Source: Serpens sp035497635 (GTDB lineage Bacteria > Pseudomonadota > Gammaproteobacteria > Pseudomonadales > Pseudomonadaceae). Taken from it: a DNA stretch of 21,105 bases. The position numbers and the translations under genes were made by a program. Within the stretch, counting starts at the first letter, position 1. Each line of letters begins with the position of its first letter. Positions 1 through 7,947 of this stretch are shown here, one piece after another. Location of the stretch: the NCBI GenBank assembly GCA_035497635.1, contig DATJDB010000268.1, positions 1 through 21,105 on the forward strand, given 5' to 3'. The notes beneath the pieces are model-generated. The model worked only from the letters and a program-made list of their open reading frames with translations, was not told the DNA's origin and made no database searches.

Positions 1-575
1 GCTGGGCCAAGTCGGTGCTGTTCAACGCCCGCGCCCGCGACAACTTCAGCGCATTCTTCGAGCGCCAGGACAGCTTCGCCCTGGGCGTGTGCAACGGCTG
101 CCAGATGATGAGCAACCTGCACGAGCTGATTCCGGGCACCGAGAACTGGCCGCACTTCGTGCGCAACCGCTCCGAGCAGTTCGAGGCGCGCGTGGCCATG
201 GTGCTGGTACAGGAATCGCCGTCGATCTTCCTGCAAGGCATGGCCGGTTCGCGCCTGCCGATCGCCATCGCCCATGGCGAAGGCCATGCGGAGTTCGAAA
301 GCGAGGAAGCCCTGCTGCAGGCGGATCTGTCCGGCACCGTGGCGCTGCGCTACGTGGACAACTACGGCAAGGTCACCGAAACCTACCCGGCCAACCCGAA
401 CAGCTCGCCGCGCGGCATCACCGGTCTGTGCAGCCGCGACGGCCGCGTGACCATCATGATGCCGCACCCGGAGCGGGTGTTCCGCGCCGTGCAGAACAGC
501 TGGCGTCCGGATGACTGGCAGGAAGATGCCGGCTGGCTGCGCATGTTCCGTAATGCGCGGGTCTGGGTCGACTGA
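1..575 (+). CDS. purL: Phosphoribosylformylglycinamidine synthase, C-terminal part (glutaminase domain), 5' truncated by the window
   Basis: This is the last ~190 codons of the large purine-pathway enzyme that converts FGAR, glutamine and ATP to FGAM. What is present is the class I glutamine amidotransferase domain that releases ammonia. The nucleophile cysteine lies in GVCNGCQ, encoded near base 90, and the His/Glu of the triad are in MPHPER near base 465. The HGEGH stretch near base 280 is also typical of PurL. The reading frame is open from base 3 (first codon tgg) and ends with TGA at 573-575. Full-length PurL is about 1300 residues, so most of the gene lies upstream of the window. A strong terminator follows directly. 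Identification is secure from motifs and overall similarity. Confidence 0.96.
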   Translation, partial: WAKSVLFNARARDNFSAFFERQDSFALGVCNGCQMMSNLHELIPGTENWPHFVRNRSEQFEARVAMVLVQESPSIFLQGMAGSRLPIAIAHGEGHAEFESEEALLQADLSGTVALRYVDNYGKVTETYPANPNSSPRGITGLCSRDGRVTIMMPHPERVFRAVQNSWRPDDWQEDAGWLRMFRNARVWVD

Positions 576-595
576 TCCGCTCCACCCGCTGAACG

Positions 596-627
596 AAAAG
601 GCCATATCCTCGGATATGGCCTTTTTT
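596..627 (+). terminator. Rho-independent terminator after purL
   Basis: A 12-base-pair stem (598-609 with 612-623) has a tiny loop and is followed by a run of T. It lies 20 bases after the purL stop codon and just ahead of the next gene, so purL transcription should end here. Confidence 0.9.
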
Positions 628-647
628 GCATCTGGAGGACCCCCACG

Positions 648-959
648 ATGTTCAAGCTCTGCTTTTTCGTTCCCGACAGCCATCTGGCGCCGGTGAAAGC
701 CGCACTGTTCGCGGCCGGCGCCGGACGCATCGGCAATTACGACCAGTGCTGCTGGCAGGTGCTCGGCCACGGCCAGTTCCGCCCGCTGCCGGGCAGCGAC
801 CCGCATATCGGCAACAGCGGCGCACTGGAATGCCTGGAGGAATGGAAGGTGGAGCTGGTGGTTGAGGCCCATCGTATCCAGGCCGTGGTGGCGGCCCTCA
901 AGACCGCCCATCCGTACGAGACGCCCGCCTACGAGGTGTACCGGCTGGAGGCGTTCTAA
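648..959 (+). CDS. Small NIF3/YqfO-like protein (103 aa)
   Basis: The 103-residue product resembles the YqfO-type insert domain of NIF3/DUF34 proteins, a PII/CutA-like ferredoxin fold. In Pseudomonas it is encoded as a free-standing small protein. Supporting features are the start KLCFFVPDSH, the central GNYDQCCW segment and the C-terminal HPYETPAYEVY motif that is diagnostic for this domain. A good ribosome binding site (GGAGG) precedes the ATG at 648. The molecular function of this domain is not established; metal or small-ligand binding is suggested by family structures. It sits alone behind the purL terminator and must use its own promoter, probably in the short gap or within the terminator region. 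Family assignment is confident, role unknown. Confidence 0.85.
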   Translation: MFKLCFFVPDSHLAPVKAALFAAGAGRIGNYDQCCWQVLGHGQFRPLPGSDPHIGNSGALECLEEWKVELVVEAHRIQAVVAALKTAHPYETPAYEVYRLEAF

Positions 960-988
960 GCCGCCTGCCGGGTTTGCCGAATTCTTGT

Positions 989-1149
989 ACAGGCTGTGAG
1001 GAAACGTTTTCAGCAATGAGGCCTGGTCAACAAACGCACAAATTCCGCGTTTTGTCGTGAATTCCAGGCAGGCCAAACCGGAAACGTTCCGCACATTTCG
1101 CGTAGCAACGCGAACCGTGGAATTGAGCGGGAGTTTCCACACAGCCTGT
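989..1149. mobile_element. Putative MITE-like element with 17-bp terminal inverted repeats
   Basis: The bases at 989-1005 are repeated in inverted orientation at 1133-1149 with a single mismatch, enclosing about 127 bases. The ends read ACAGGCTGTG and so on, a type of terminus seen on several insertion sequences. The tetramer TTGT occurs at 985-988 and again at 1149-1152, which could be a target duplication. Inside are secondary inverted repeats (gcctgg at 1020-1025 with ccaggc at 1064-1069, and a ttcgcg/cgcgaa hairpin at 1097-1114). There is no transposase frame. The structure fits a non-autonomous element or a collapsed insertion sequence; the family is inferred, not proven. Confidence 0.45.
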
Positions 1150-1150
1150 T

Positions 1151-1243
1151 GTGGGGCCGGGTTTATCCCGGCCGACAGGACCGCAGACCGCCTGCCAGGC
1201 GCGAGCCCCCGACCGCTGCCGGCCGGCGTAAAGCCGGCCCTAC
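1151..1243. repeat. Pair of inverted REP-type palindromes (REPIN-like)
   Basis: Two short hairpins, 1155-1173 (ggccggg/cccggcc with a 5-base loop) and 1221-1239 (ggccggc/gccggcc with a 5-base loop), lie 47 bases apart. The second reads as an imperfect reverse complement of the first including flanking bases. This is the doublet arrangement typical of REPINs in pseudomonads. Confidence 0.65.
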
Positions 1244-1377
1244 ATGCTCCGTACCGCTCGAAATAACATCGACTGATTCGATTCTTATTAGGCATTTTTT
1301 GCGCTTATCAATCTACTCAGCCGAGAGGATCATGGCGCCATCGCTTCGCTGGAAGCCCACTGTCAGGAGTCAACGCC

Positions 1378-2076
1378 ATGATCGAAGTACGCCCCTTCGC
1401 CCAACTGGGTGCGGCCAACCACGGCTGGCTGAACGCCAGGCACCACTTCTCCTTCGCCGAATACCATGACCCGCAGCGCGTGCACTGGGGCCGATTGCGG
1501 GTCTGGAACGATGACACCATCGCCCCGCACAGCGGCTTCCCGCCGCACCCGCACCACGACATGGAAATCGTTACCTACGTGCGTGAAGGCGCGATCACAC
1601 ACCAAGACAGCCTGGGCAACAAGGGCCGCACCGAAGCGGGCGATGTGCAGGTGATGAGCGCCGGCAGCGGCATCACACACAGCGAGTACAACCTGGAGGA
1701 CGTTTCCACGCGCATCTTCCAGATCTGGATCATGCCGGAGCAGCGTGGCGGCCAGCCGAGCTGGGGTACCCGCCCGTTCCCGAAAGGCAAGCGCACCGGC
1801 GCCTTCGTTACCCTAGCCAGCGGCCTGGGCGATGCCGATGCCCTGCCGATCCGCGCCAACGGCCGCCTGGCCGCCGCGACACTGAATGCAGGCCAGGCCA
1901 CGGACTACGCCTTCGTCGAAGGCCGTAAGGGCTATCTGGTCGCAGCCAAGGGGCGCATCAAGGTCAACGGCATCGAAGCGGCCGCCGGCGATGGCGTGGC
2001 CATCAAGGACGAGGCGCTGATTCGCGCCGAGGCGCTGGATGACGATACCGAGGTGGTGCTGGTGGATGTGGCGTAG
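1378..2076 (+). CDS. Pirin family protein (YhhW-like, 232 aa)
   Basis: This is a bicupin of the pirin family. The E. coli relative YhhW has quercetin 2,3-dioxygenase activity in vitro, but the physiological substrate of most bacterial pirins is unknown. The metal-binding set of the N-terminal cupin is complete: H57 and H59 in the FPPHPHHDME motif, H101 and E103 in GITHSEYN. The length and the C-terminal second cupin (residues ~140-232) are normal for the family. A ribosome binding site (AGGAG, near 1364) precedes the ATG at 1378. The gene is monocistronic, following a repeat-filled intergenic region and ending in a convergent gap with the DUF488 gene. It should be a cytoplasmic protein. Confidence 0.92.
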   Translation: MIEVRPFAQLGAANHGWLNARHHFSFAEYHDPQRVHWGRLRVWNDDTIAPHSGFPPHPHHDMEIVTYVREGAITHQDSLGNKGRTEAGDVQVMSAGSGITHSEYNLEDVSTRIFQIWIMPEQRGGQPSWGTRPFPKGKRTGAFVTLASGLGDADALPIRANGRLAAATLNAGQATDYAFVEGRKGYLVAAKGRIKVNGIEAAAGDGVAIKDEALIRAEALDDDTEVVLVDVA

Positions 2077-2098
2077 GCCGGCACTCTGTGCTTTGCCT

Positions 2099-2182
2099 GT
2101 GGGAGCGGACTTGTCCGCGAGCTCTTGGCTTCTGGTTCCGTGCAAACCGCAGCTGGAAGCTCGCGGACAAGTCCGCTCCCAC
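2099..2182. repeat. REP doublet forming a perfect 25-bp inverted repeat (REPIN)
   Basis: The 25 bases at 2099-2123 are exactly repeated in inverted orientation at 2158-2182, separated by 34 bases. Each arm contains a smaller palindrome built on gcggac/gtccgc, preceded by GTGGGA. This is the classic Pseudomonas REPIN layout. It lies between the convergent 3' ends of the pirin and DUF488 genes and may also act as a mRNA 3'-end barrier for both. Confidence 0.88.
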
Positions 2183-2194
2183 CGGGTGGAGGCG

Positions 2195-2587
2195 TTACTC
2201 CCCCGCATAACACGGCGGCGAGCTGCCCGGCCCCTGCCGTTCCAGCGCGTCCTCAAGAAACTCCGCCAGCACCACCGCGTTGTTGTGCTGCTCGTCCTTC
2301 GCAGCGTACAGCAAGGTCAGCCGGCCCTTGCCAGCGCGCTCCAGCAGCGGCCACCAGTGTTCCGGGTGCGCCGCCAGCTCGCGTGAATAGGCCTCTTTGA
2401 AGGCACCGAACTTGTCAGGGTCGTGGCCGAATGTCTTGCGCAGCTCTGCGCTGGGCGCCAGTTCCGGCAACCAGTCGTTATGCACCAGCGCCTCCTTGCG
2501 TATGCCTCTGGGCCAGAGCCGGTCCACCAGAATCCGGCACCCGTCCTCCGGGCTCGCGTCCTCATACACTCGCTTGCAGGCAATCAT
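2195..2587 (-). CDS. DUF488 family protein (YeaO-like, 130 aa)
   Basis: The product resembles E. coli YeaO and other DUF488 proteins. Hallmarks are CKRVYE at the start, the RILVDRLWPRGIRKE motif (residues ~18-32), ELRKTFGHDP in the middle and LTLLYAAKD near residue 95. The function of DUF488 is not known; the family is small, cytoplasmic and widespread in bacteria. I chose the ATG at 2587 because AAGGGG lies 7 bases upstream of it. An in-frame start at 2635 would add 16 residues unlike the family. The gene is divergent from the lipoprotein gene that starts at 2657, so the ~70 bases between them must hold two promoters. Confidence 0.88.
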   Translation of the reverse strand: MIACKRVYEDASPEDGCRILVDRLWPRGIRKEALVHNDWLPELAPSAELRKTFGHDPDKFGAFKEAYSRELAAHPEHWWPLLERAGKGRLTLLYAAKDEQHNNAVVLAEFLEDALERQGPGSSPPCYAGE

Positions 2588-2656
2588 GCGCGTCCCCTTG
2601 TTCCCGTCTGGGCGGCTGGTTACCGTGGCGGCCATTGCCCGCCCGGAGAAATGCCC

Positions 2657-3301
2657 ATGCCCCGCCTTCGTATCCTGTGCTTCGCCCTGCTGCCGCTACT
2701 GGCTGGCTGCCAGTCGCTGTCGAAAGAGTCCGAAGACTATGTGCCGGTACAGCGGCTGATGGGTGAGCTGAGTGTTGCTCAGGGCCGCCTGATGCTCCAG
2801 CCCTGCGGGGGCAATCGCCAGATCGAGGTGGAGGATGCCGGTCCGTTGAACCTGCGCCGGGACGTCGAACAGCTGCTGAGCGACGGCGCCGGCCGCCTGT
2901 TCGCCGATCTGGGCGGCGCGGACCAGGGCAATCGTCTGCAGACCAGCCGCCTGTATCGCCTGCAAGCCGAGGGTCAGGGCTGTGAGGAAGAAGGCTTTGC
3001 CCGAATGACCGCCCGCGCCAGCGGCAACGAACCGTTCTGGAACGTACAGATCACCAGCAAGGGGCTGATCCTGCAGCGTCCCGGCGAGGATCCGCTGGCC
3101 CTGCCCTACCTGGAAGAACAGCTGCCGGAAGGCCGGCTGTACTTTTCCAGCGAGGCGGATGGCCAGCGCCTGAGCCTGTGGCTGGCGCCGCAACGTTGCC
3201 AGGATGACATGAGCGGCGCGATACGCCACCTGAGCGCCGAGCTGCGCCTGAACGACCAGCGCATGACCGGCTGCGCCTATCTGGGTGGCGCCCGCCAATA
3301 G
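2657..3301 (+). CDS. COG3650-type outer-membrane lipoprotein (214 aa)
   Basis: The first 18 residues form a lipoprotein signal peptide with the lipobox LAGC, so C18 should be lipidated and the protein anchored in the envelope. The C-terminal third contains ARASGNEPFWNV, a Cys in PQRCQDDMSG and a Cys in MTGCAYLGG, which match the conserved pattern of COG3650 proteins of unknown function. The middle part (residues ~30-120) has no domain I recognise and two further cysteines, so disulfides are possible. GGAG at 2645-2648 is well spaced for the ATG at 2657; an ATG at 2651 is too close. Its 3' end meets that of the multicopper oxidase gene with only 31 bases between them. Confidence 0.8.
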   Translation: MPRLRILCFALLPLLAGCQSLSKESEDYVPVQRLMGELSVAQGRLMLQPCGGNRQIEVEDAGPLNLRRDVEQLLSDGAGRLFADLGGADQGNRLQTSRLYRLQAEGQGCEEEGFARMTARASGNEPFWNVQITSKGLILQRPGEDPLALPYLEEQLPEGRLYFSSEADGQRLSLWLAPQRCQDDMSGAIRHLSAELRLNDQRMTGCAYLGGARQ

Positions 3302-3332
3302 GAACGGGGCCCGGCCGGGGGCAAGACGGTAT

Positions 3333-4703
3333 CTACACCACCTCGATGACGCCCATCAGGCCGGTTTCCATGTGGTCGATGACATGGCAGTGGAACATCC
3401 ACATGCCGGGGTTATCGGCCACCAGCGCCACCCGCGCGGTTTCGTTCTTGCCCAGCAGGTAGGTGTCGGTGAAATAGGGCTCGATCTTGCGGCGGTCGGA
3501 CGACAACACCTTGAAGCTCATGCCATGCAGATGGACCGGGTGCTGGTACTGGCTGACGTTGCGCAGCTCGAAGATGTAGTGGCCATTTCTCTTCAGCCTG
3601 GCCAGCGGGCGCTCTACACAGCTGTTGTCGCGGCTGTCCCAGGCCTTGCCGTTGATCTGCCAGAAGGTGAACGGACCGCCCTTTTCGGCATTCACCGACA
3701 ACGCGCCCGCCCACTCGAAGTTGAAGCGCAGCGTCTCGGCACGCGCCAGGTCCGGCTCGGCAATCGGGTTAGCCGGCAGTGGTGCCGGCCAGTCGCCGGA
3801 CGCTTCGGTTGAAGGCACGCTCTTCAGCGTGGCCAGGCGCAGCGGCCCGTTGCGCACCGGCAGTTCAACACCCGCCGCCGGCACCCTAATGGCCAGATCG
3901 ATGCGCATGCCCGGCCCCAGCCAGTAATTCTTGCCCAGCGGGCGCGGCGCTATCGGATTGCCGTCCAGCGCATAGATGCGCACCTCGGCATCCGGCAGTG
4001 CCAGCCGGTAGGTGTGTGTGTTGTCGAGATTGAGCAGGCGCAGACGCACCACCTGGCCGGCCGGCAGCTCCAGCACCGGGCTGTGGCTGCCGTTCACCGT
4101 GGACAGGATGCCCGGCGTGCCACCCCGCGCCGCTTCGCGCGGCACACTGAACGCGGTAAAGGTCCCTTCTGCATCCACATGCCAATGCCTGATTGCCAAG
4201 GTGCGCTCGTGGCGGAAGCCGCTGGGCTTGCGCTCCTCGACGATCAGCGGGCCGACCAGTCCCCGCCCCAGCTGTTCGGCACTAGCGGTATGCGGGTGAT
4301 ACCAGAAGGTGCCGGCGTCCGGGCAGACGAAGTCGTAATCGAAGTGTTCGCCGGGCAACACCGGCAACTGGGAGACATAGGGCACGCCGTCCATTTCCAG
4401 CGGGATGCGCAGGCCATGCCAGTGGATGGTGGTCGGCTCGCTCAACCGGTTGATGAAGCGCACCCGCAGACGCTCGCCCTGCCGGCAGCGCAGCTCCACC
4501 CCGGGCACCTGTCCGCCATAGGCCCAGACGCTCGTAGTGGAGCCGGGCACCAGCTCGACATCCAGCGGCGCAGCGATCAGTTCGTAGTCATGGGTGGTGG
4601 CGCTTGCCGGACGACCGAGCCAGTAGCGCGCGCCGCCCGCTCCGACACCCAGCACGCCCAGCGCTGCAAGCCCAGTCAATACCTGACGACGGCTGACACC
4701 CAT
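3333..4703 (-). CDS. cumA: Multicopper oxidase, CumA type, Tat-exported (456 aa)
   Basis: This is a three-domain laccase-like oxidase that takes electrons from a substrate at a type 1 copper and reduces oxygen to water at a trinuclear copper cluster. All four copper motifs are visible: HWHG at residues 94-97, HPHT at 136-139, HPVHLHG at 388-394 and HCHVIDH at 438-444 with the axial Met at 450. The N-terminus SRRQVLTGLAALG is a twin-arginine signal followed by a hydrophobic stretch, so export of the folded, metal-loaded enzyme to the periplasm is expected. Length and sequence fit CumA of P. putida, which was linked to Mn(II) oxidation, although later work showed other oxidases are responsible. 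An AGGAG site precedes the ATG at 4703. The physiological substrate cannot be read from sequence; copper or phenolic oxidation are alternatives. Confidence 0.92.
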   Translation of the reverse strand: MGVSRRQVLTGLAALGVLGVGAGGARYWLGRPASATTHDYELIAAPLDVELVPGSTTSVWAYGGQVPGVELRCRQGERLRVRFINRLSEPTTIHWHGLRIPLEMDGVPYVSQLPVLPGEHFDYDFVCPDAGTFWYHPHTASAEQLGRGLVGPLIVEERKPSGFRHERTLAIRHWHVDAEGTFTAFSVPREAARGGTPGILSTVNGSHSPVLELPAGQVVRLRLLNLDNTHTYRLALPDAEVRIYALDGNPIAPRPLGKNYWLGPGMRIDLAIRVPAAGVELPVRNGPLRLATLKSVPSTEASGDWPAPLPANPIAEPDLARAETLRFNFEWAGALSVNAEKGGPFTFWQINGKAWDSRDNSCVERPLARLKRNGHYIFELRNVSQYQHPVHLHGMSFKVLSSDRRKIEPYFTDTYLLGKNETARVALVADNPGMWMFHCHVIDHMETGLMGVIEVV

Positions 4704-4730
4704 CGCTATTACTCCTGACCCATCAAAAGA

Positions 4731-4745
4731 TGAGAGATCTTCTCA
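4731..4745. promoter_or_regulatory. Palindrome in the cumA upstream region
   Basis: TGAGA and TCTCA form a 5-bp inverted repeat around a 5-base centre, 28 bases upstream of the cumA start codon. Its position suits an operator or an mRNA leader hairpin. No known binding consensus was matched. Confidence 0.25.
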
Positions 4746-4860
4746 CTTGTTAAGGGGTCAGGGCGAGCGCCGTGATGCGCAGGCTTCGCGACAAAATGTC
4801 TCGCTCAACGGGTCCAGTGCGTCGCCAATCCGGCGTCCCTAGGCGCTGGGTTGGCCGGGC

Positions 4861-5052
4861 ACGATTCAACCTACCTTCCATAAACAAGGCGACTTCCTCG
4901 GCCTGGCGGTGACCGGCGGGCCGGAGACGGTGCGCGCCCGTCTGGAGGTGCTACTGGAGCAGACCGGCGCCGACGAACTGATCTTCACCGGCGACATCTA
5001 CCAGCCCGAGCAGCGCCTGCGCAGCTTCGAGATCGTCGCCGGACTGCGCTGA
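4861..5052 (+). pseudogene. 3' remnant of a luciferase-like (LLM class) flavin-dependent oxidoreductase
   Basis: The frame that ends with TGA at 5050-5052 translates to about 63 residues that match the C-terminal end of LLM class flavin oxidoreductases: GLAVTGGPETV, then LLEQTGADEL, then RLRSFEIVAGLR. Full-length members have about 330 residues. Upstream in the same frame there is a stop at 4840-4842, there is no start codon with a ribosome binding site, and the sequence before 4861 shows no similarity to the rest of the family. The gene has therefore lost about 80 percent of its 5' part. The piece lies between the cumA promoter region and the cold-shock gene terminator, suggesting a deletion or rearrangement here. 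Confidence 0.75.
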
Positions 5053-5194
5053 TGCCACTGGCTTTCCTCGGCTGACAACAAAAAGGACAGATTCAATTTC
5101 CGTGCTGTGCCAGCAAAGCGCAGGCTGGGTCAGCCGTGCTCCAGAAATTCTGCCCACCCTGCTCTTCCCGGCAGGGTCCAGCTTATTCCAGACG

Positions 5195-5225
5195 AAAAAA
5201 AGCCCCGCATTGCGGGGCTTTTTTG
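5195..5225 (-). terminator. Rho-independent terminator of the cold-shock gene
   Basis: A GC-rich stem (5202-5208 with 5212-5218) is extended by a run of seven A on one side and six T on the other. It starts 12 bases beyond the cold-shock gene stop. Because of the A and T runs it can work in both directions. Confidence 0.9.
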
Positions 5226-5236
5226 CATCAGGCGTC

Positions 5237-5449
5237 TTAGTTGACTTGAACCTGATCAGCCTGCATCCCTTTCTGGCCTTTGGCCGGCACGAAAGAGACG
5301 GATTGGCCTTCGCTCAGGCTTTTGAAGCCTGCGCTTTCGATTGAGCGGTAGTGAACGAACAGGTCGGCGCTGCCATCAGTCGGGGTGATGAAGCCGAAAC
5401 CTTTTTCATCGTTGAACCACTTGACGGTGCCAGTTTGACGAGTAGACAT
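5237..5449 (-). CDS. Cold-shock domain protein, CspA family (70 aa)
   Basis: This small single-domain protein binds single-stranded RNA and DNA and melts RNA structure. Both nucleic-acid motifs are present: RNP1 as KGFGFI and RNP2 as LFVHY, together with the GTVKWFNDEKG start and the QKGMQADQVQ end. The usual Pseudomonas version has FVHF at RNP2; here the Phe is a Tyr, a conservative change. The ATG at 5449 has GGAG nine bases upstream and gives the standard 70-residue length; an in-frame start at 5491 would add a non-homologous basic tail. The long, AT-rich upstream region (to about 5700) suggests a long 5' untranslated leader of the type used in cold-regulated csp genes. It is followed by a strong terminator, so it is monocistronic. 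Confidence 0.96.
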   Translation of the reverse strand: MSTRQTGTVKWFNDEKGFGFITPTDGSADLFVHYRSIESAGFKSLSEGQSVSFVPAKGQKGMQADQVQVN

Positions 5450-5700
5450 GCTATATCTCCGGGATAAATTGAGACTGCGACGCCGAAACATTCAGCGTCG
5501 AGACTGAAAAGCCAACAGCAAAACGAACCAGGGAGATGAAGCGTTGAACCATCAAACCGTGTATCGAAGTGGCAATTGCAAAGCAGTGAGGCGAATATAC
5601 GCCAATTTCTGAGAATGTATAGTTTTATTTTCTTCGCAGGTTTCCCGGAAATAAATAAGCGCTTCCTGGTTAGATTATGATTCAGCAATCAACACGCAAG
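5450..5700 (-). promoter_or_regulatory. Probable promoter and long 5' leader of the cold-shock gene
   Basis: This AT-rich stretch lies directly upstream of the csp ribosome binding site and contains no gene. On the minus strand one candidate promoter reads TTGCGT, a 16-base spacer, then TAATCT (about 5672-5699), which would give a leader of over 200 bases. Another TATATT hexamer lies near 5595-5600 with no good -35. Long structured leaders are known for cspA-type genes; which start is used is not clear. Confidence 0.35.
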
Positions 5701-5724
5701 CTGTTGATTCTATACGACTATTCT

Positions 5725-5757
5725 GGGAGACGCGGAAAACCATTTTCCGTCGCTCCC
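5725..5757. repeat. Imperfect 33-base hairpin
   Basis: Fifteen bases on each side of a 3-base loop pair with two mismatches (gggag at one end with ctccc at the other, cggaaaa with ttttccg inside). It lies between the csp promoter region and the AlpA-like remnant. It could be a degenerate REP-type element or a terminator; there is no T run. Confidence 0.4.
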
Positions 5758-5841
5758 ACGCTGGCGTGAGCCCAGGTGCTGCGGGCCTTATGGATGCCGC
5801 TCGGCCACGGCTCGACTTGCGCAGCGACACGTCCGGCGCGC

Positions 5842-5866
5842 GGGCTGGGCTGGGCTGGGCTGGGCT
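5842..5866. repeat. Tandem repeat of GGGCT, five copies
   Basis: The pentamer gggct is repeated five times without interruption. It falls just after the conserved end of the AlpA-like remnant in its reading direction, where it would encode a Pro/Ser/Ala-rich stretch. Pentamer repeats of this sort can change copy number by slippage. Confidence 0.85.
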
Positions 5867-5869
5867 GGC

Positions 5870-6001
5870 AGGGTTGACCATGCGCTGATACAGCCAGGCA
5901 TCGACTTCGGCCTCGAACCACACGGCGCAGCGCGGCGTCAGCATGAAGTATTGCGGGAACTCGCCTCGCTTCTTCCCCTCTGCCCGTACAAAGTCATCGG
6001 T
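5870..6001 (-). pseudogene. Remnant of an AlpA-family phage/island regulator
   Basis: On the minus strand, about 44 codons read as the C-terminal half of an AlpA-type (MerR-like) DNA-binding protein: GEFPQYFMLTPRCAVWFE followed by AEVDAWLYQRM, which fits the family pattern of GEFP, a conserved Arg, W-x-E-x-EV-x-AWL and a final Arg. The N-terminal helix-turn-helix that normally begins these 65-80 residue proteins is not recognisable. The open frame continues past the GGGCT repeat into unrelated sequence. AlpA proteins act as excision activators or regulators on prophages and integrative islands. The position just beyond the 3' end of guaA, a known island integration site, supports a mobile-element origin. 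An intact divergent gene cannot be fully excluded. Confidence 0.5.
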
Positions 6002-6044
6002 GTGATTTGTTGCGGACTCAGTGGGGCAGGAAAAAGCCCGCACC

Positions 6045-6055
6045 GGGGGGGGGGG
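6045..6055. repeat. Run of 11 G
   Basis: Eleven consecutive G (C on the minus strand) interrupt the region upstream of the AlpA-like remnant. On the minus strand the run separates a basic open stretch (codons from about 6160 to 6060) from the AlpA-like frame; a tract one base longer would join the two. Such runs are slippage-prone and also prone to sequencing error. Confidence 0.8.
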
Positions 6056-6189
6056 CTCACTTTCTTCGGCTGCTTTTCCTGCTTCTGGCGTATGTACTCA
6101 ATCCTGCGCCGGAGCTGGTGTTGAAACCACCGCCAGATCGACCGGCCCCAGCCAGTGTTTACCGATGATGGTTAGTGAACGACAGAAAG

Positions 6190-6220
6190 ACAAAGGCCCC
6201 TGCATTTACAGGGGCCTCAG
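6190..6220 (-). terminator. Terminator downstream of guaA
   Basis: An 8-bp GC-rich stem (6195-6202 with 6209-6216) and a 6-base loop are followed, on the minus strand, by a T-rich stretch. It lies about 50 bases after the guaA stop codon and fits a rho-independent terminator for the guaB-guaA transcript. Confidence 0.75.
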
Positions 6221-6263
6221 CGTATTTCACGAATGACGTTGAACGGTAAAAAACGCTACCTCA

Positions 6264-7844
<1,581 letters not shown>

Positions 7845-7876
7845 GGGGCATTTCTCGTGAGTATTCGCAAATGACA

Positions 7877-7899
7877 AGGGGCTGAGTCACCCAGCCCCT
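7877..7899 (-). terminator. Hairpin between guaB and guaA (possible attenuator)
   Basis: A perfect 8-bp inverted repeat (aggggctg at 7877-7884, cagcccct at 7892-7899) with a 7-base loop lies in the 103-base gap between guaB and guaA. On the minus strand it is followed by TTGTCATTT, a weak T tail. It may terminate part of the transcript or stabilise the guaB message. A smaller hairpin (gccgga/tccggc, 7925-7941) lies closer to the guaB stop. Confidence 0.55.
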
Positions 7900-7947
7900 G
7901 TGTTTCATTGACCTGATGCGCCGGGCCGGATTCGATCCGGCGCAGCG

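Larger units (their letters stand above)
960..1377. other. Intergenic stretch with repeats, no gene
   Basis: These 418 bases carry no convincing coding sequence. The short open frames here have no recognisable product and overlap repeats. The stretch holds a MITE-like inverted-repeat element (989-1149), directly followed by a pair of inverted REP-type palindromes (1151-1243), then an AT-richer segment (about 1260-1330) that probably contains the promoter of the pirin gene. No clear -35/-10 pair could be picked with confidence. Confidence 0.7.

Noticed and set aside
1057..1469. Small open frames in the 960-1377 gap
   Set aside because: They run through the inverted-repeat element and REP hairpins, have no ribosome binding site and no family resemblance.
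4951..5157. 68-codon minus-strand frame between cumA and the cold-shock gene
   Set aside because: It is antisense to the clearly homologous oxidoreductase remnant and has no features of its own.
5842..5866. CRISPR-like or origin-like repeat
   Set aside because: The repeat is a simple contiguous pentamer with no spacers and no DnaA boxes or replication genes nearby.
6021..6236. 71-codon plus-strand frame downstream of guaA
   Set aside because: It passes through the G run and the guaA terminator hairpin and has no similarity to a known protein.
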